Positions 23,759-34,117 of a stretch of 64,000 nucleotides of DNA are shown in pieces. The stretch is from Cepaea nemoralis (lineage: Eukaryota > Mollusca > Gastropoda > Stylommatophora > Helicidae): positions 15,001 through 79,000 of the forward strand of contig JACEFZ010014460.1 in assembly GCA_014155875.1 (NCBI GenBank). Reading direction: 5' to 3'. The notes beneath the pieces were generated by a model. It saw nothing but the letters and a program-made list of their open reading frames with translations, did no database searches and was not told where the DNA came from. The translations under genes were made by a program, and so were the position numbers. Position 1 is the first letter of the stretch, and each line of letters begins with the position of its first letter.

Positions 23759-23762
23759 TTAA

Positions 23763-24701
23763 ACCATTATTATGTCAGAAAATGAACTTTCATTTGATTG
23801 TTCATTCGTTATTTGAATTTTAGTTTTCTTATACTGCTCCTCATTGTCTTCGCCTGGATGTGTAGTGTTATACTTTTTTATATTTCACATGGCGTCGATA
23901 TATATGTCCTTAACGACGCTCTGCGGATGAATATTCAAGACACAGACGAGCTGATTAAGGATCGAGAGTCTTTCTGGGGTGGTAATGAGAGGAACGTCCT
24001 GCAACACACTTGCTATAAGCTGGTGATAATTTACAGGTATTAACATAGTTGCCAGACTTATGCAGGAAATGTTTTCTAATTCAAAACAACCAAATAAAAA
24101 AGTAACTTTACTATTTAACAAAATAAACAGCTAACATGACTTCCACAGCTACCGGAGATGATAGGTCATCAAGTATTTAACTATTTACGGTGACATCAAT
24201 TGCAGCATTAATTACGAAAATAAGGTTGTGCTCGAAACACTATATCTCCTAAAGCTTCTAACCCAGATGCAATTCGTTATCTATTCTCCATAATCGGTCA
24301 AATCGCAGAATCTCGACGCTGTCCATCCACTAAGCAAATAGGAGTAGTCATCATGCCCATTCAGCTAATCACGTCGCATTTCTCCCTTCCACAACACGGA
24401 ATATACATCTGGCCAGTTTCTCTGCATAACCATTCAGCGATGCAATTATGGTTCTCCTGTCCACAGTACTCTATGTTTGACTAACTTCTCTATAGCCTGC
24501 ATATTTTCCCTGTCCACTAATTATACATGTGGGGTGTGAATTATTTATCTGACAATGCAGTTAGCCATGTCGTATCGCTCGCCTATACAAGAACAAACAT
24601 TACATAGTGTACTGTCCGAGTGTCGTAATACACAATAGCTACAGAAAACTAACAGCTAATATTGGTGGAGGCAGATCTTTAGGGACCAGATATGGTGTAC
24701 A
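23763..24701. other. No recognisable feature
   Basis: The 81-codon and 78-codon frames here lack recognisable motifs. Confidence 0.35.
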
Positions 24702-25165
24702 TAGCAGCCGCGGTAGCACAGTCGTTAACTTGCTTGCGTGAGGCATCGGTGATCATGTGTTCGAATTCCCAGCAAAGTCAGATATTTGTTGTTGTTTTTT
24801 TATTTGTAAATTATAACACTGACATAGACATGGGCTTCCAGGTCGACCAGTCTGACATACATGTTTCATGTACATTGCAGGACACTGCGGTCAACCCCGA
24901 TATGATTTTCCAGTCAAATTTACATTCAGTAGTTTGCCATTGCTTTCTGAACGAGAAATCAACGATAAAGTACCTAGATCGATTTCTGGAATGAACCCAC
25001 TTCTCAGCCGTTAGCGCATAGAAAGCTAGAACGCGAGGCCGTGAAACCTCTCGGCCACTCTGACCTCTTTCAGTCTAATATGGAAACCAGGAGATGTTCA
25101 GGAATTAAATGTCGCCGACGTTACCTTGACAACATCACCCATCGTGTGCCGACTGGCATACAATA
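24702..25165 (+). repeat. SINE4 copy split by SINE1b
   Basis: The left part has a tRNA-like head CCGCGGTAGCACAGTCG, B box GTGTTCGAATTCCC and TTCCAGGTCGACCAGTCTGA. The right part from 25,071 continues TCTAATATGGAAACCAGG to ATCGTGTGCCGACTGGCATA. The gap holds a minus-strand SINE1b. CAGTCT occurs at both junctions (24848-24853 and 25071-25076). Confidence 0.75.
24878..25068 (-). repeat. SINE1b copy nested in SINE4
   Basis: Minus strand: AGAGTGGCCGAGAGGTTTCA head, GTGGGTTCATTCC B box, the CAATGGCAAACTACTGAA core, and a CAGTGTCCTGCAATG tail. Confidence 0.75.
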
Positions 25166-25365
25166 TTATGGTGTTACCACCATGTCTTCAGTACGCCTCA
25201 ATGTTTGGGAAAAGTCTTTTACTATTCCTGTATGGTATACTTAGGCACGGACATTGCCGCCCAGTAACTACTTTCATTAGGGTCAGTATTTCCGTTTCAT
25301 AAGGCTACATGACAATAAATATAATGATTGTTACAGTAGTAATGAGGAAGTTACTAACTGATACA

Positions 25366-25907
25366 CCCACGTGTGTGTGTGTTTTTATTTATGCTCGCTT
25401 GTTTAGTCCATACACGTGCTACTACTAATAAATACAATAAAAAAGTCGCTTGAAAATCGACTTCATTGCACCGGGTTTTATCCCATATGGCTCGGTCTCT
25501 TTCCGCAGCACGGAAAGCGTCGCAAAAAGCACGAACTCCGTAGCTCTAGCGACGACCCACAGGAGTCTCCGAAAAATTTAACTCGTGAACCGAAGGACGC
25601 GGCCAGGAATTGAACCCTCAACCTTCGGAGCCCGAGTTAAACGGCTTTACCACTTCGCCACGCAGACTCCCGAATATATCTCCCTAACAGACTCCCTAAT
25701 AAATGCAATGAACTGATGTTTTACGTGTGGATTAGCTTTCATTGTTACCAGTGCCCCTTGCCATCAAGCGGATCCTTTCCGATTTCTGAGGTACTTATAA
25801 TTTACGTCCCCAAGTCAAGGACTAGAAATCAACATTTTAGTTCAACCGCTACATCGGCATCAATACACCCGAAGTTTTAAAAGTTTAAAAGCTGACCTTC
25901 ACACACC
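25366..25907 (-). repeat. SINE2 copy split by SINE3
   Basis: The 3' part (25366-25438, GCTCGCTTGTTTAGTCCATA) and the 5' part (25697-25907, GTGTGGATTAGCTTTC through GATGTAGCGGTTGAAC in reverse) join into one SINE2 once the SINE3 is removed. Confidence 0.83.
25439..25696 (-). repeat. SINE3 copy nested in SINE2
   Basis: Minus strand: GGGAGTCTGCGTGGCGAAGT head, B box GGGTTCAATTCC, and the same body as 15888-16138. The flanking duplication is TAATAAATACAAT (25426-25438) and TAATAAATGCAAT (25697-25709), with one mismatch. Confidence 0.87.
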
Positions 25908-26365
25908 CATGGTTATACTGGTCCCTCAAGGCAAGCAAAGAATAGTACCACTGTAACCTACCATGTATGTCGTAAGAGACAACTAAGGAGGGTTGTCGAG
26001 GTACTGAAAACATCATTCCATAGAAAACTTTGAATGCAAAATACTAATAATGAAAAGTTTTAAAGGACAAGACTAACTCCGCCACCCAAGAAGAAAAGAG
26101 GCCCGAGTTCTAGAAGAAGTATGACGCAGAGACATAGATAAATAATATGGGGAAGTAGTGGAGAGAGCTGATCGAGATGACATAAATTAGGATGAATTGG
26201 CGTGAGTTTGTTGGGGACTTGGGCTCTGCTGTGACGAGGGGGTAAGAACACTAGCAGAAGGAACGGTATCAGAAGGCGATGAGGAGGAGGAACTATTCGA
26301 GATTCCCTAAATTAGTTAGATAACTATATGGAATTGCAGGCAGTCAGACGGATTAAGAGAGTGAG

Positions 26366-26367
<2 letters not shown>
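25908..26367. other. No gene recognised
   Basis: Contains GTATGTCGTAAGAGACAACT near 25,966, a word I associate loosely with LINE untranslated regions. Nothing else is recognised. Confidence 0.3.
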
Positions 26368-26430
<63 letters not shown>

Positions 26431-26483
26431 GAGAGAGAGAAGAAGAAGAAGAAGAAGAAGAAGAAGAAGAAGAAGAGAGAGAT

Positions 26484-26567
<84 letters not shown>
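26368..26567 (+). repeat. GA-rich microsatellite with AAG run
   Basis: (GA)n with an (AAG)n insert at 26,440-26,475. Confidence 0.95.
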
Positions 26568-26569
<2 letters not shown>

Positions 26570-26653
26570 AGACGTGTTGATAAAAAGAACTATATCAAGA
26601 AAGACAGATGTTCATTTAGGCAGATAGTTATACGAACAAACAAAGCAATGCAA

Positions 26654-26753
<100 letters not shown>

Positions 26754-26987
26754 TAGATATCCCATTTACAGGACATCACTGTCAACACCAACAATTTACT
26801 GCTGTTGATGTCTTGGCAAGTTGACGTTCAGTAGTTTGCCATTACTTTCTGAACGACCGACTTCCATACCAACACGTTAAAACTCAGCGCAACGGGGTCT
26901 GCTGCTAAATCGCGCACATGTGTGTTTCGAACGCAGGTAAGCGGAATTACGAATAGCTTCCGTAACATCTTCGCCACGGAGATCGGC
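26754..26987 (-). repeat. SINE1 copy
   Basis: Minus strand: CCGATCTCCGTGGCGAAG head with A box, GCGTTCGAAACAC B box, the core, and the TAAATGGGATAT tail. Confidence 0.85.
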
Positions 26988-27119
26988 TCACTGATATTGA
27001 CAGTTGAAAATTGCTGTCGAAGGCGGAGTTAGCCAAAACATCTGTGTTGATGTGGAAGGTAATGGGAATCCACTACATTATCTCGGCAAACATAAGTACC
27101 CGTTTCTGAGGGTGTCAGA

Positions 27120-27330
27120 AATGAGGTAACTGCAGTCGCATAGTAGCTAGACGCTTGTCTGCCGTCGCTGTGGTTATTGGTTCGAATCCCATCGAAGACA
27201 ATTATGTACAAGTAGGTGGACTCCTAGATCGACTCAGCCTAAACTGGTACCAAATATTATCTCGGGAAAGGGAAGGAGGCCGGTGTGATACTGACCACAT
27301 CACCTCTCGTGTACCCATGATAAAGATATG
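27120..27330 (+). repeat. SINE4 copy
   Basis: GCAGTCGCATAGTAGCTAGA head, B box TGGTTCGAATCCC, the GACTCAGCCTAAACTGGTAC core, GTGATACTGACCACATCACC, and a decayed 3' end. Confidence 0.8.
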
Positions 27331-27364
27331 AGCAGTGCGGCTTGATAATAACAACTGATCCAGC

Positions 27365-28065
27365 GCGACACACATCAAGGTGACATAGTCATCTACCTCG
27401 ATGGGTCAGTGGTGAGAAACAGACGTAGTGGTTGGGGTTTTATTGCAAAGACTAATGAACGAGTCTTGAAAAAGGAGAGTCTGGCAAATGCGAATACGAC
27501 CTCCAGCATGAGAACGGATGTGGAAATAGTAACAGTGGCATTCCGTTGGTTAGACGCGACTACTGCAACACACATTTTGTTTATTATGGATTCAAAGACT
27601 ATGCTTAGAAAGGTGGAGAAAGGAATGTTTTGTGTGGAATGGCTATCGTCGCTTCAAAAGTCACAGATTGTAAGAATTGTATGGATATTTTCCCCTGGCA
27701 ATGCGGGGGTGCGGGGGGAATGAACAGGCTGATAGGCTGGCAGGGAATACACCTCTTGGTGGTAGATTGTTCTATGGACCAGGGGAAGTTGATCGTGCGC
27801 TTGTGGGACCAGGTGGAGAAGAAGGGGGAACAAACCCGTATGTGGAAAGAACGAGATTGTGGGGGATCCGCGAGGTTTCTGGAAGAATCTCAAAACTGAG
27901 AAGTAATACCAGGAGAACTTTAAATTAGATAGTGGTGGGAACGATTAGTAGTGTAACTCTTCACTGGCTGTAGAACGATGGAACGGAGCACGTACGGGAA
28001 TGTCCTGAGTGCAGTAATGTTGGTTCTTATCTCAACTCAATAAAGTCGTCGTTAGCAACAGCAAC
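27365..28065 (+). pseudogene. LINE-C RNase H relic
   Basis: The frame 27,380-27,720 reads I-V-I-Y-L-D-G-S-V, then M-R-T-D-V-E, then F-I-M-D-S-K, then I-F-S-P-G-N-A-G-V. Compared with relatives, the conserved Glu site reads Asp and the His of PGHAGV is Asn. A frameshift follows, and E-Q-A-D-R-L-A-G continues in the next frame. The 3' end has GAACGGAGCACGTACGGGAA and TGTCCTGAGTGCAGTAATGT, then an AATAAAG tail. A dead copy; upstream domains are absent. Confidence 0.72.
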
Positions 28066-28470
28066 AACAAAACAATAATAATGACAATGACGATGATTAC
28101 CGCGAAGATTATAATAATAATACTGACAATAATAATTATAATTCACGCGTTTATTTAGAAATAATTAGAAATAAGATTACGGGCGATTTTGATTGTATTG
28201 GGGAGGGGGGGGGGGGGGCATGCTGCAATCACATTAGATCACAAAGCGTGTCCGGTAGCGGGATTTGGTCAGACCTCCAAATCCCACAGGAGGTTATGGG
28301 ATGATTTTCCCGCAACCAAACATGCAGTGCACGTATGCAGGAGTTAACAGCCACAAAAGAAATATTCTCTGCTCGATCTGAACTCAGAGTAAATGGAGAA
28401 TAACAATAAAGGATGCGGATCTTTTTCTTTGTGTTAACGCCATGAAGCTTTTTATGTATATCTTAGTGTT
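28066..28470. other. AT-rich stretch with poly-G run; nothing recognised
   Basis: AAT/GAC-rich simple sequence, then a G run near 28,201-28,218. Confidence 0.4.
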
Positions 28471-28479
28471 GGATATATA

Positions 28480-28952
28480 TTGATGGTCTTATATTTTATA
28501 CCGTCGGAGGTCATCCTTGACATGGTCAATATCACGCTGACGTTGTACTTCCAATGAAATGTCATGGTGTCCCATTTTAGGCTGTTTCTAAATAGAAGCA
28601 CTGGTCAGCGAGGGAAATCACAATTTCGAAGGAGAATCGAATACATGACCACTAGGTCGGCAGGTGCCGGCTTCCTGGCCTAGAGGTTAGCGACTTTTCT
28701 CCGTAATCTCGTATACTCTCGTAAGTAACGTGACGACGGTGAAAATCAGCAGTGGTTCGAATCGCGTCGGTAACTTAGGGGTATGTGAGCCGGCCGCTCA
28801 AAAAGCAATTGCAAACTACTGAGCGTAATATTGCCAAGAAATCAACAATCAGCTGTAAGATGCTGATGTTGACATGAATGTCCTGTAAAGGATATGCGAA
28901 CAAATCTAAGGTCGGCAGGTAAGTATGCTAGCTAAAGTGCTACCACTGCTCT
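28480..28952 (-). repeat. SINE4 copy split by SINE1b
   Basis: The 3' part is 28480-28653 (CGTCGGAGGTCATCC, CAATATCACGCTGACG, CCATTTTAGGCTG). The tRNA-like head resumes at 28,921 (AAGTATGCTAGCTAAAGTGC). A perfect 12-bp duplication AGGTCGGCAGGT flanks the insertion. Confidence 0.78.
28666..28908 (+). repeat. SINE1b copy nested in SINE4
   Basis: Head GCCGGCTTCCTGGCCTAGAG, B box GTGGTTCGAATCGC, core AAGCAATTGCAAACTACTGA, tail GTCCTGTAAAGGATATGCG. The duplication lies at 28654-28665 and 28909-28920. Confidence 0.85.
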
Positions 28953-28982
28953 TAAATAGATAATAATTAATTAAAAAATTTA

Positions 28983-29214
28983 GTTGCTTATCCTTTACAG
29001 GACGTCGCAGTCAGCACCAGCAGTTTTTGCTGTTCTGATCTCTAGGCAAGTTTACGTTCAGTAATTTGCCATTGCTTTCTGAACGACCGGCACACATACC
29101 AATTTTTTTAAAACCAACGCAAGGTGGTCTGCTGCCAAACCCCCCGCAGCTGTGTTTCGAACGCGGTATGTGGGATAACGAATTATGTGCGTAACTCCTT
29201 CGTCACAGAGTCGG
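28983..29214 (-). repeat. SINE1 copy
   Basis: Minus strand: CCGACTCTGTGACGAAGG head, GCGTTCGAAACACAGC B box, GCAGCAGACCACCTTGCGTT, core, and TCCTGTAAAGGATAAGCAAC tail. It lies inverted to the SINE1b at 28,666. Confidence 0.88.
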
Positions 29215-29485
29215 TAATATTAAGTAAATGACACAAAAATACGCTTTGAGGTGCAATGTGTTAATGGTGCTAGACTCATTGTCACAGACTGATAATACGG
29301 TTATAGAGAAGATAACTTGGAGAATATAGTTATGTATATAAGAGTATAGAATTAAACACACACCAAAAGAATAGAAATTGTACGGTAGTTGCTGGTCATA
29401 AGAGTAAGAACTCAGAGTATTACGGTATTCGCGAATTACGAGTGAACAATTCGTCTGTCAGTCTGCAATTCACGGGGATTAGACC

Positions 29486-30235
29486 TTTTGTCATCATCAT
29501 CATCATGTGCCATGCCGGTAAGCGTAGATGGTCATGTTTTGCCATCTCATCTCACTCGATCACCAAAGTCGTGGATCCGCTCAGTGTTCTTATCTCGACT
29601 ATACAACGAGGCCAGGGCATCCAAGTATTTGTTTCTCTGTCCTCCCTTTGTTCTCTTCCCTTCGACCTTGCCAGTTGTCACCAAGTTCTCCAATTTATGT
29701 CTTCTCATAATGTGACCAAAGAATTGTGACTGTCTACGTCAATTTTTCTAATCAGTTTACGGTTTTCATTTGTTTCTTGTATGACTTGGATGGCTTGGCC
29801 ACATGGCATGGACGGGACAGGAACACTGAGCTGATCCACGACACTGGTGATCGAGTGAAATGGGGAATCATGACCGCCCACACTTTCCGGTATGGCACAT
29901 GATTGATTGATTGATGACTTGGTCATTAGTTTTTATATCCGTCCATTGTATTCTTTGCATTTTTCTCAGAAACCACAATTCCACGGCCATCAGATGTTTT
30001 TCAGCTTGTCTGTTCATTGCCCACGCTTCACATTCATACAAAAGTACAGGTTCTATGTAGCACTCACTTCAACACTCCTTTTTTCGTTGCAAATGAAATC
30101 TTTTTATTGGTCAGTATGTTTTTCATCTTGCAAAAGACTGCCTTCGCCATGGCGATTCTTGTTCTAATCTCTTCAAGGCATCTCCCATCAGACCTTTGTA
30201 AGAATGGGTGAACTCTTGGGTTCAACAACAGCAGA
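29486..30235 (-). pseudogene. RTE-like reverse transcriptase relic, split by a nested fragment
   Basis: The minus strand from 30,230 reads D-G-R-C, then E-I-R-T-R-I-A-M-A-K, then K-M-K-N-I-L-T-N-K-K-I-S and T-N-D-Q-V-I. After the nested piece it continues Q-E-T-N-E-N-R-K-L-I-R-K-I-D, F-F-G-H-I-M-R-R-H, G-K-V-E-G-K-R and Y-L-D-A-L-A, ending at a TCATCATCAT tail. This is the thumb/C-terminal part of an RTE-type polymerase; fingers and palm are lost. Several stops. No start can be assigned. Confidence 0.78.
29790..29913 (+). mobile_element. 5'-truncated RTE 3' end nested in an RTE relic
   Basis: Encodes L-D/W-G-L-A-T-W-H-G-R-D and F-R-Y-G-T in plus orientation, with a GATTGATTGATTGAT tail. ATGACTTGG at 29781-29789 and 29914-29922 flanks it. 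The element's own ACTTGGATGG overlaps the left copy, a 5' microhomology as expected for a truncated LINE insertion. Confidence 0.7.
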
Positions 30236-30289
30236 GACTCGTGCAGCTTTATCTCAGTTGAAAATTATTTTAAAAAAAAAATGTTTTGA

Positions 30290-30512
30290 ATATACTTTAC
30301 AGGACATCGCTGTCAACATCAGCATCTTTCAGCTGATTGTTGATTTATTGGCAACTGTAGTTTGCAATTGCTTTCTGAGCGGCTGGCCCACATACCCCGT
30401 AAGTTACCGACGTGATTCGAACCACTGCTGATTCTCACCGTAGTCACGTTACTTACGAGAGTATACGACATTACGGAGAAAAGTCGCTAACCTCTAGGCC
30501 AGGACGCCGGCT
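30290..30512 (-). repeat. SINE1b copy
   Basis: Minus strand: GCCGGCGTCCTGGCCTAGAG head, CAGTGGTTCGAATCACG B box, core, and TGATGTTGACAGCGATGTCC tail. Confidence 0.87.
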
Positions 30513-31500
30513 TAAAATTATAAGAATAGTTTAAAACACAATGTAAAACTTAAAGATTTCATTGTTATGATTAATAGTTAAACTTCACTATCGATTGCCT
30601 GTTAGGGAGTACAGTGTTTACATTCCGCATTTAGTTAGCTGGTAGCTTTGAGTTGTATACATACTTGTTTTTGGTAATCATGAGCAGACATCAGATCATC
30701 ATCATCTTCAAGTGCCATGCCGACTGGCGTAGACTTTCATGACTCCCCACAGGTCTTGGTCTTTGGTTTTCTGGATCAACTCTACCGTTGATATTCCTCA
30801 ATGCCACTATCGCAATCCATCCAGCATCATTTCTCTTGGTCTGCCTCTGCCTCTCTTCCCCTCGATCTTTTTACTTGTCACGATGTTCTCCAATGCCTCT
30901 CTTCTCATCACATGATCACCAAAACGTTGTTTGCCTCTTTCTTATTGTTGTATATAATGTTCTAGTTTCATTAGCCTCTTTCGTGCATTCGTTAATAGTT
31001 AATTTGGCAGTCCAAGGAATTCGCAACATTCGTCTCAGGAACCACATCTCTGTTGCTTCCAAGTTCTTCCTAATTTGTTCATTTAAATTCCAAATTCACG
31101 GCCATACAGCAAAACAGGTTCTATAAAGCACCTTAGCACTATTTCTTACATTCAATGATACTGACTTATTGCATAAGATATTCTTCATTTTCTGAAATGC
31201 AGCCTTTGCTTGCCCTATTCTGCTCGTAATCTCTGTTGTGCATCTTCCATTTGCTATTATAAATGTCCCTAGCTATTTAAAACTATCTACTTGGTGAAGA
31301 ATTTTCTCTTCTATCTCTATTTCACATTTGGGTATTATCTGTTTCTTTGATATCACCATTATTACTGTTTTCTTGATATTCAAGGAGAGTCCTTTCATTG
31401 CACTTTCTGTTACTACAATGTCCAACAATTGTTGTAGATATTTTGCATTATCCGCCATGAATACTGTGTCACCTGCATAGCGCATATTATTTATATTATT

Positions 31501-32393
31501 AAAAGTGAGAGGGATATTTGACAAGGAAGAACAGAACAGTGTACAGCGCAGAACAGCCACTCTCAGCTTCCTTGATGACGAATACCCACAGGACCTATGG
31601 ATCCGAGTTTACACAGATGGGTCAGCACAAAATGCTGTTCGAAATGGAGGAGCGGGAGTGTACATAGAATACCCAAATAATACTAGAGACACGGCCAGAA
31701 TTCCAACAGGAAAGTACTGCCATAACTATGATGCTGAAATTGAGGCAATCAAGATAGCCACAGAGAAATTACAAAATACCAGCCATGGTACACAACCTGT
31801 GGTGATATTGACAGATGCAAAATCCGTAATAGAGGTGCTCCTGTCTGGGAAATTGCCAGTTCTGAGGACACTACTTTCTGAACTTAGCAATCAGCGTAAG
31901 ATCACCATACAGTGGATACCATCCCACTGTGGAGTCCCCGGAAACGACAGAGCTGATCGATTGGCTAAGGAAGGAGCAAAAGAAGAACAACCTGGTGTGC
32001 CTATTACATACCACCAAAAGAAAAGAATGATCAAATCAGTCAGAAGGCCACCAAACCTTACTCAAGATGACTACCACGTTATGGACAGACCAGAACAGGT
32101 CATTCTTCTGCGCCTCAGAACAGGACACAATAGATTACGCAACCACATGTATACAAAATTCAAGATTGGTGACTCAGCCATGTGCACGTGTGGTTTGGCG
32201 TCGCAGACAGCAGAGCACATACTCCAGGATTGTCCAAACTACAACATATCCAGGCGAACCTTCTGGCCTAGAGAGACAACAGTGGAGGATAAACTCTATG
32301 GACCGCTGAATGAACTAAAAAAGACTGTTGGATTCATACAAGAGACAACATTGCAGTTATAAGCATATTTCAGGCGAACGTAAGAAGAAGAAG
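31501..32393 (+). mobile_element. LINE-A, 5'-truncated, inserted in an RTE relic
   Basis: The insertion begins inside the coding region (no ATG) and ends CATATTTCAGGCGAACG plus AAGAAGAAGAAG. ATTTATATTATT (31489-31500) and ATTTATACTATA (32394-32405) flank it, a 12-bp duplication with two mismatches. Orientation is opposite to the host RTE. Confidence 0.87.
31505..32362 (+). CDS. LINE-A RNase H domain and C-terminus, open but 5'-truncated
   Basis: An uninterrupted frame of about 285 codons. RNase H residues in order: Y-T-D-G-S near codon 36, Y-D-A-E-I near 77, I-L-T-D near 102, W-I-P-S-H-C-G near 138 and N-D-R-A-D-R-L near 147. A C-terminal Cys-rich block (C-T-C-G-L-A, then H-I-L-Q-D-C-P) and the element's own stop follow. 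RNase H would degrade RNA in RNA:DNA hybrids during retrotransposition. RT and endonuclease are missing, so it cannot move itself. The initial GTG is only where the truncated frame opens. Closest relative here is 19465-20655. Confidence 0.85.
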   Translation: MRGIFDKEEQNSVQRRTATLSFLDDEYPQDLWIRVYTDGSAQNAVRNGGAGVYIEYPNNTRDTARIPTGKYCHNYDAEIEAIKIATEKLQNTSHGTQPVVILTDAKSVIEVLLSGKLPVLRTLLSELSNQRKITIQWIPSHCGVPGNDRADRLAKEGAKEEQPGVPITYHQKKRMIKSVRRPPNLTQDDYHVMDRPEQVILLRLRTGHNRLRNHMYTKFKIGDSAMCTCGLASQTAEHILQDCPNYNISRRTFWPRETTVEDKLYGPLNELKKTVGFIQETTLQL

Positions 32394-32700
32394 ATTTATA
32401 CTATAACTTCCGAAAATTATTCCTGGCTTTTCTTTGATCTCTCTCATTATTACTTCCCTATAGAGGGAGAAGAGATCCAGTGACAAAAAACATCCATGTC
32501 TTACTCCAAGCTTTATGTGTTCATAATTTCCTTCTTTATTTCCCATTTTAATAGCTGCCATTTGGTTCCAGTAAATATTATTTTTTTATTATTCTGAGAT
32601 CCTCCCCATCAACGTTAATACCTTCCAACATTTTAATAATTTCATCATGTTTTACTTTATCAAATGCCTTAGTATAATCAAGGACATCAGATATCCCATG

Positions 32701-33139
32701 TTAATCAAAAAGGATAAAACGTCTTTAGACATAGAAGTCTGTATTAAATGTGTCTGCATTGATTTCGGTCACAATGTCACTAAATTGTAATATTAACATG
32801 TGTAGTGAATGCCGGTGAGATAGATTGTGACGGACAGGATGTGAGATGATCGCTATGATAAATGTACTTGCCATTGTGGGGACACTGTATCGGACCGGTG
32901 AGGTTGGTTGGCGAAATAACACTTCAGTATTAATTCGAAATCAGAGTTAAGAAGTGGCTGGGTTCTGGAGGCGACAAAGCAGTGGCCGTGCACAGTGAAG
33001 TGCGGTGAGTTTTGTAATTAAAGTCTGTTTTGTGGTTTGCCCCAGTGTCCTGTGGTCTCTAGAGCATTAACGTTTATGTTGGTGCCTGAAAGCAAAATGT
33101 TACGCCGATTCAAAAGAATTAACTACAACCACAAGGAAT
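32701..33139. other. No recognisable feature
   Basis: Nothing recognised between the RTE relic and the 35-bp array. Confidence 0.35.
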
Positions 33140-33891
33140 TCAGAACGCCCATATTTACTACAACAGCAAGTGTTTCTGAACGTCATATTTACTACAACAG
33201 CAAGTATTTCAGAACGCCCATATTTACTACAACAGCAAGTGTTTCTGACCGTAAATATTTACTACAACAGGAAGTGTTTCATAACGCCCGTATTTACTAC
33301 AACAGCAAGTGTTTCAGAACGCCCATATTTACTACAACAGCAAGTGTTTCTGAACGCCCATATTTACTACAACAGCAAGTGTTTCTGAACGCCCATATTT
33401 ACTACAACAGCAAGTGTTTCAGAACGCCCATATTTACTACAACAGCATGTGTTTCAGAACGCCCATATTTACTACAACAGCAAGTATTTCAGAACGCCCA
33501 TATTTACTACAACAGCAAGTGTTTCTGACCGTCCATATTTACTACAACAGGAAGTGTTTCATAACGCCCATATTTACTACAACAGCAAGTGTTTCAGAAC
33601 GCCCATATTTACTACAACAGCAAGTGTTTCTGAACGCCCATATTTACTACAACAGCAAGTGTTTCTGACCGTACATATTTACTACAACAGGAAGTGTTTC
33701 ATAACGCCCATATTTACTACAACAGAAAGTGTTTCAGAACGCCCATATTTACTACAACAGCAAGTGTTTCAGAACGCCCATATTTACTACAACAGCAAGT
33801 GTTTCTGAACGCCCATATTTACTACAACAGCAAGTGTTTCAGAACGCCCATATTTACTACAACAGCAAGTGTTTCAGAACGCCCATATTTG
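33140..33891 (+). repeat. 35-bp tandem array, about 21 copies
   Basis: The unit is AGAACGCCCATATTTACTAC followed by AACAGCAAGTGTTTC. Variants starting TGACC are always followed by variants starting ATAAC, giving a higher-order pattern. The last unit is cut inside CATATTT and passes straight into a minus-strand SINE4. Open frames here are repeat artefacts. Confidence 0.93.
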
Positions 33892-34095
33892 TATAGACCA
33901 GCCGGTTCTGGCTGGGTAGTGTGGTCTGCAGCACGCCGGCCATCTTTACCTCCCAAGACATTCCCTGGTGTCTGTTTTAGGCAGGATCGACATGTTAGTC
34001 CAAGTTATTTTAAAATGTCTCTCGGATGAGGATTCGAACCCATAACCACGGCCTGTGTGCGAGTGTCTAGCCCCACTACGCTGCCGCGGTTCCCT
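33892..34095 (-). repeat. SINE4 copy
   Basis: Minus strand: GGAACCGCGGCAGCGTAGTG head, GGGTTCGAATCCTC B box, CGATCCTGCCTAAAA core, and GGCTGGTCTATAC end, which abuts the 35-bp array. Confidence 0.85.
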
Positions 34096-34117
34096 AAATG
34101 GAAAATTATTATTTTAT

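Larger units (their letters stand above)
30692..32700 (-). mobile_element. RTE-like LINE relic split by LINE-A
   Basis: The minus-strand 5' part (32,700-32,406) reads L-D-Y-T-K-A-F-D-K-V (RT motif A), then N-Q-M-A-A-I and G-V-R-H-G-C (motif B-like). After the LINE-A insertion it resumes at 31,500 with N-M-R-Y-A-G-D-T-V-F (motif C) and L-N-I-K-K-T. It ends at 30,692 near an ATGATGATGATC tail. The first motif C aspartate is Gly (YAGD, not YADD), and stops occur throughout. The endonuclease is missing. A dead copy older than the LINE-A inside it. Confidence 0.82.

Noticed and set aside
26060..26251. 63-codon minus-strand frame with hydrophobic stretch
   Set aside because: No motif or homology recognised; length expected by chance.
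33037..34029. CRISPR-like regular repeats
   Set aside because: The 35-bp units are contiguous, with no unique spacers, in an animal-type genome. It is a minisatellite.
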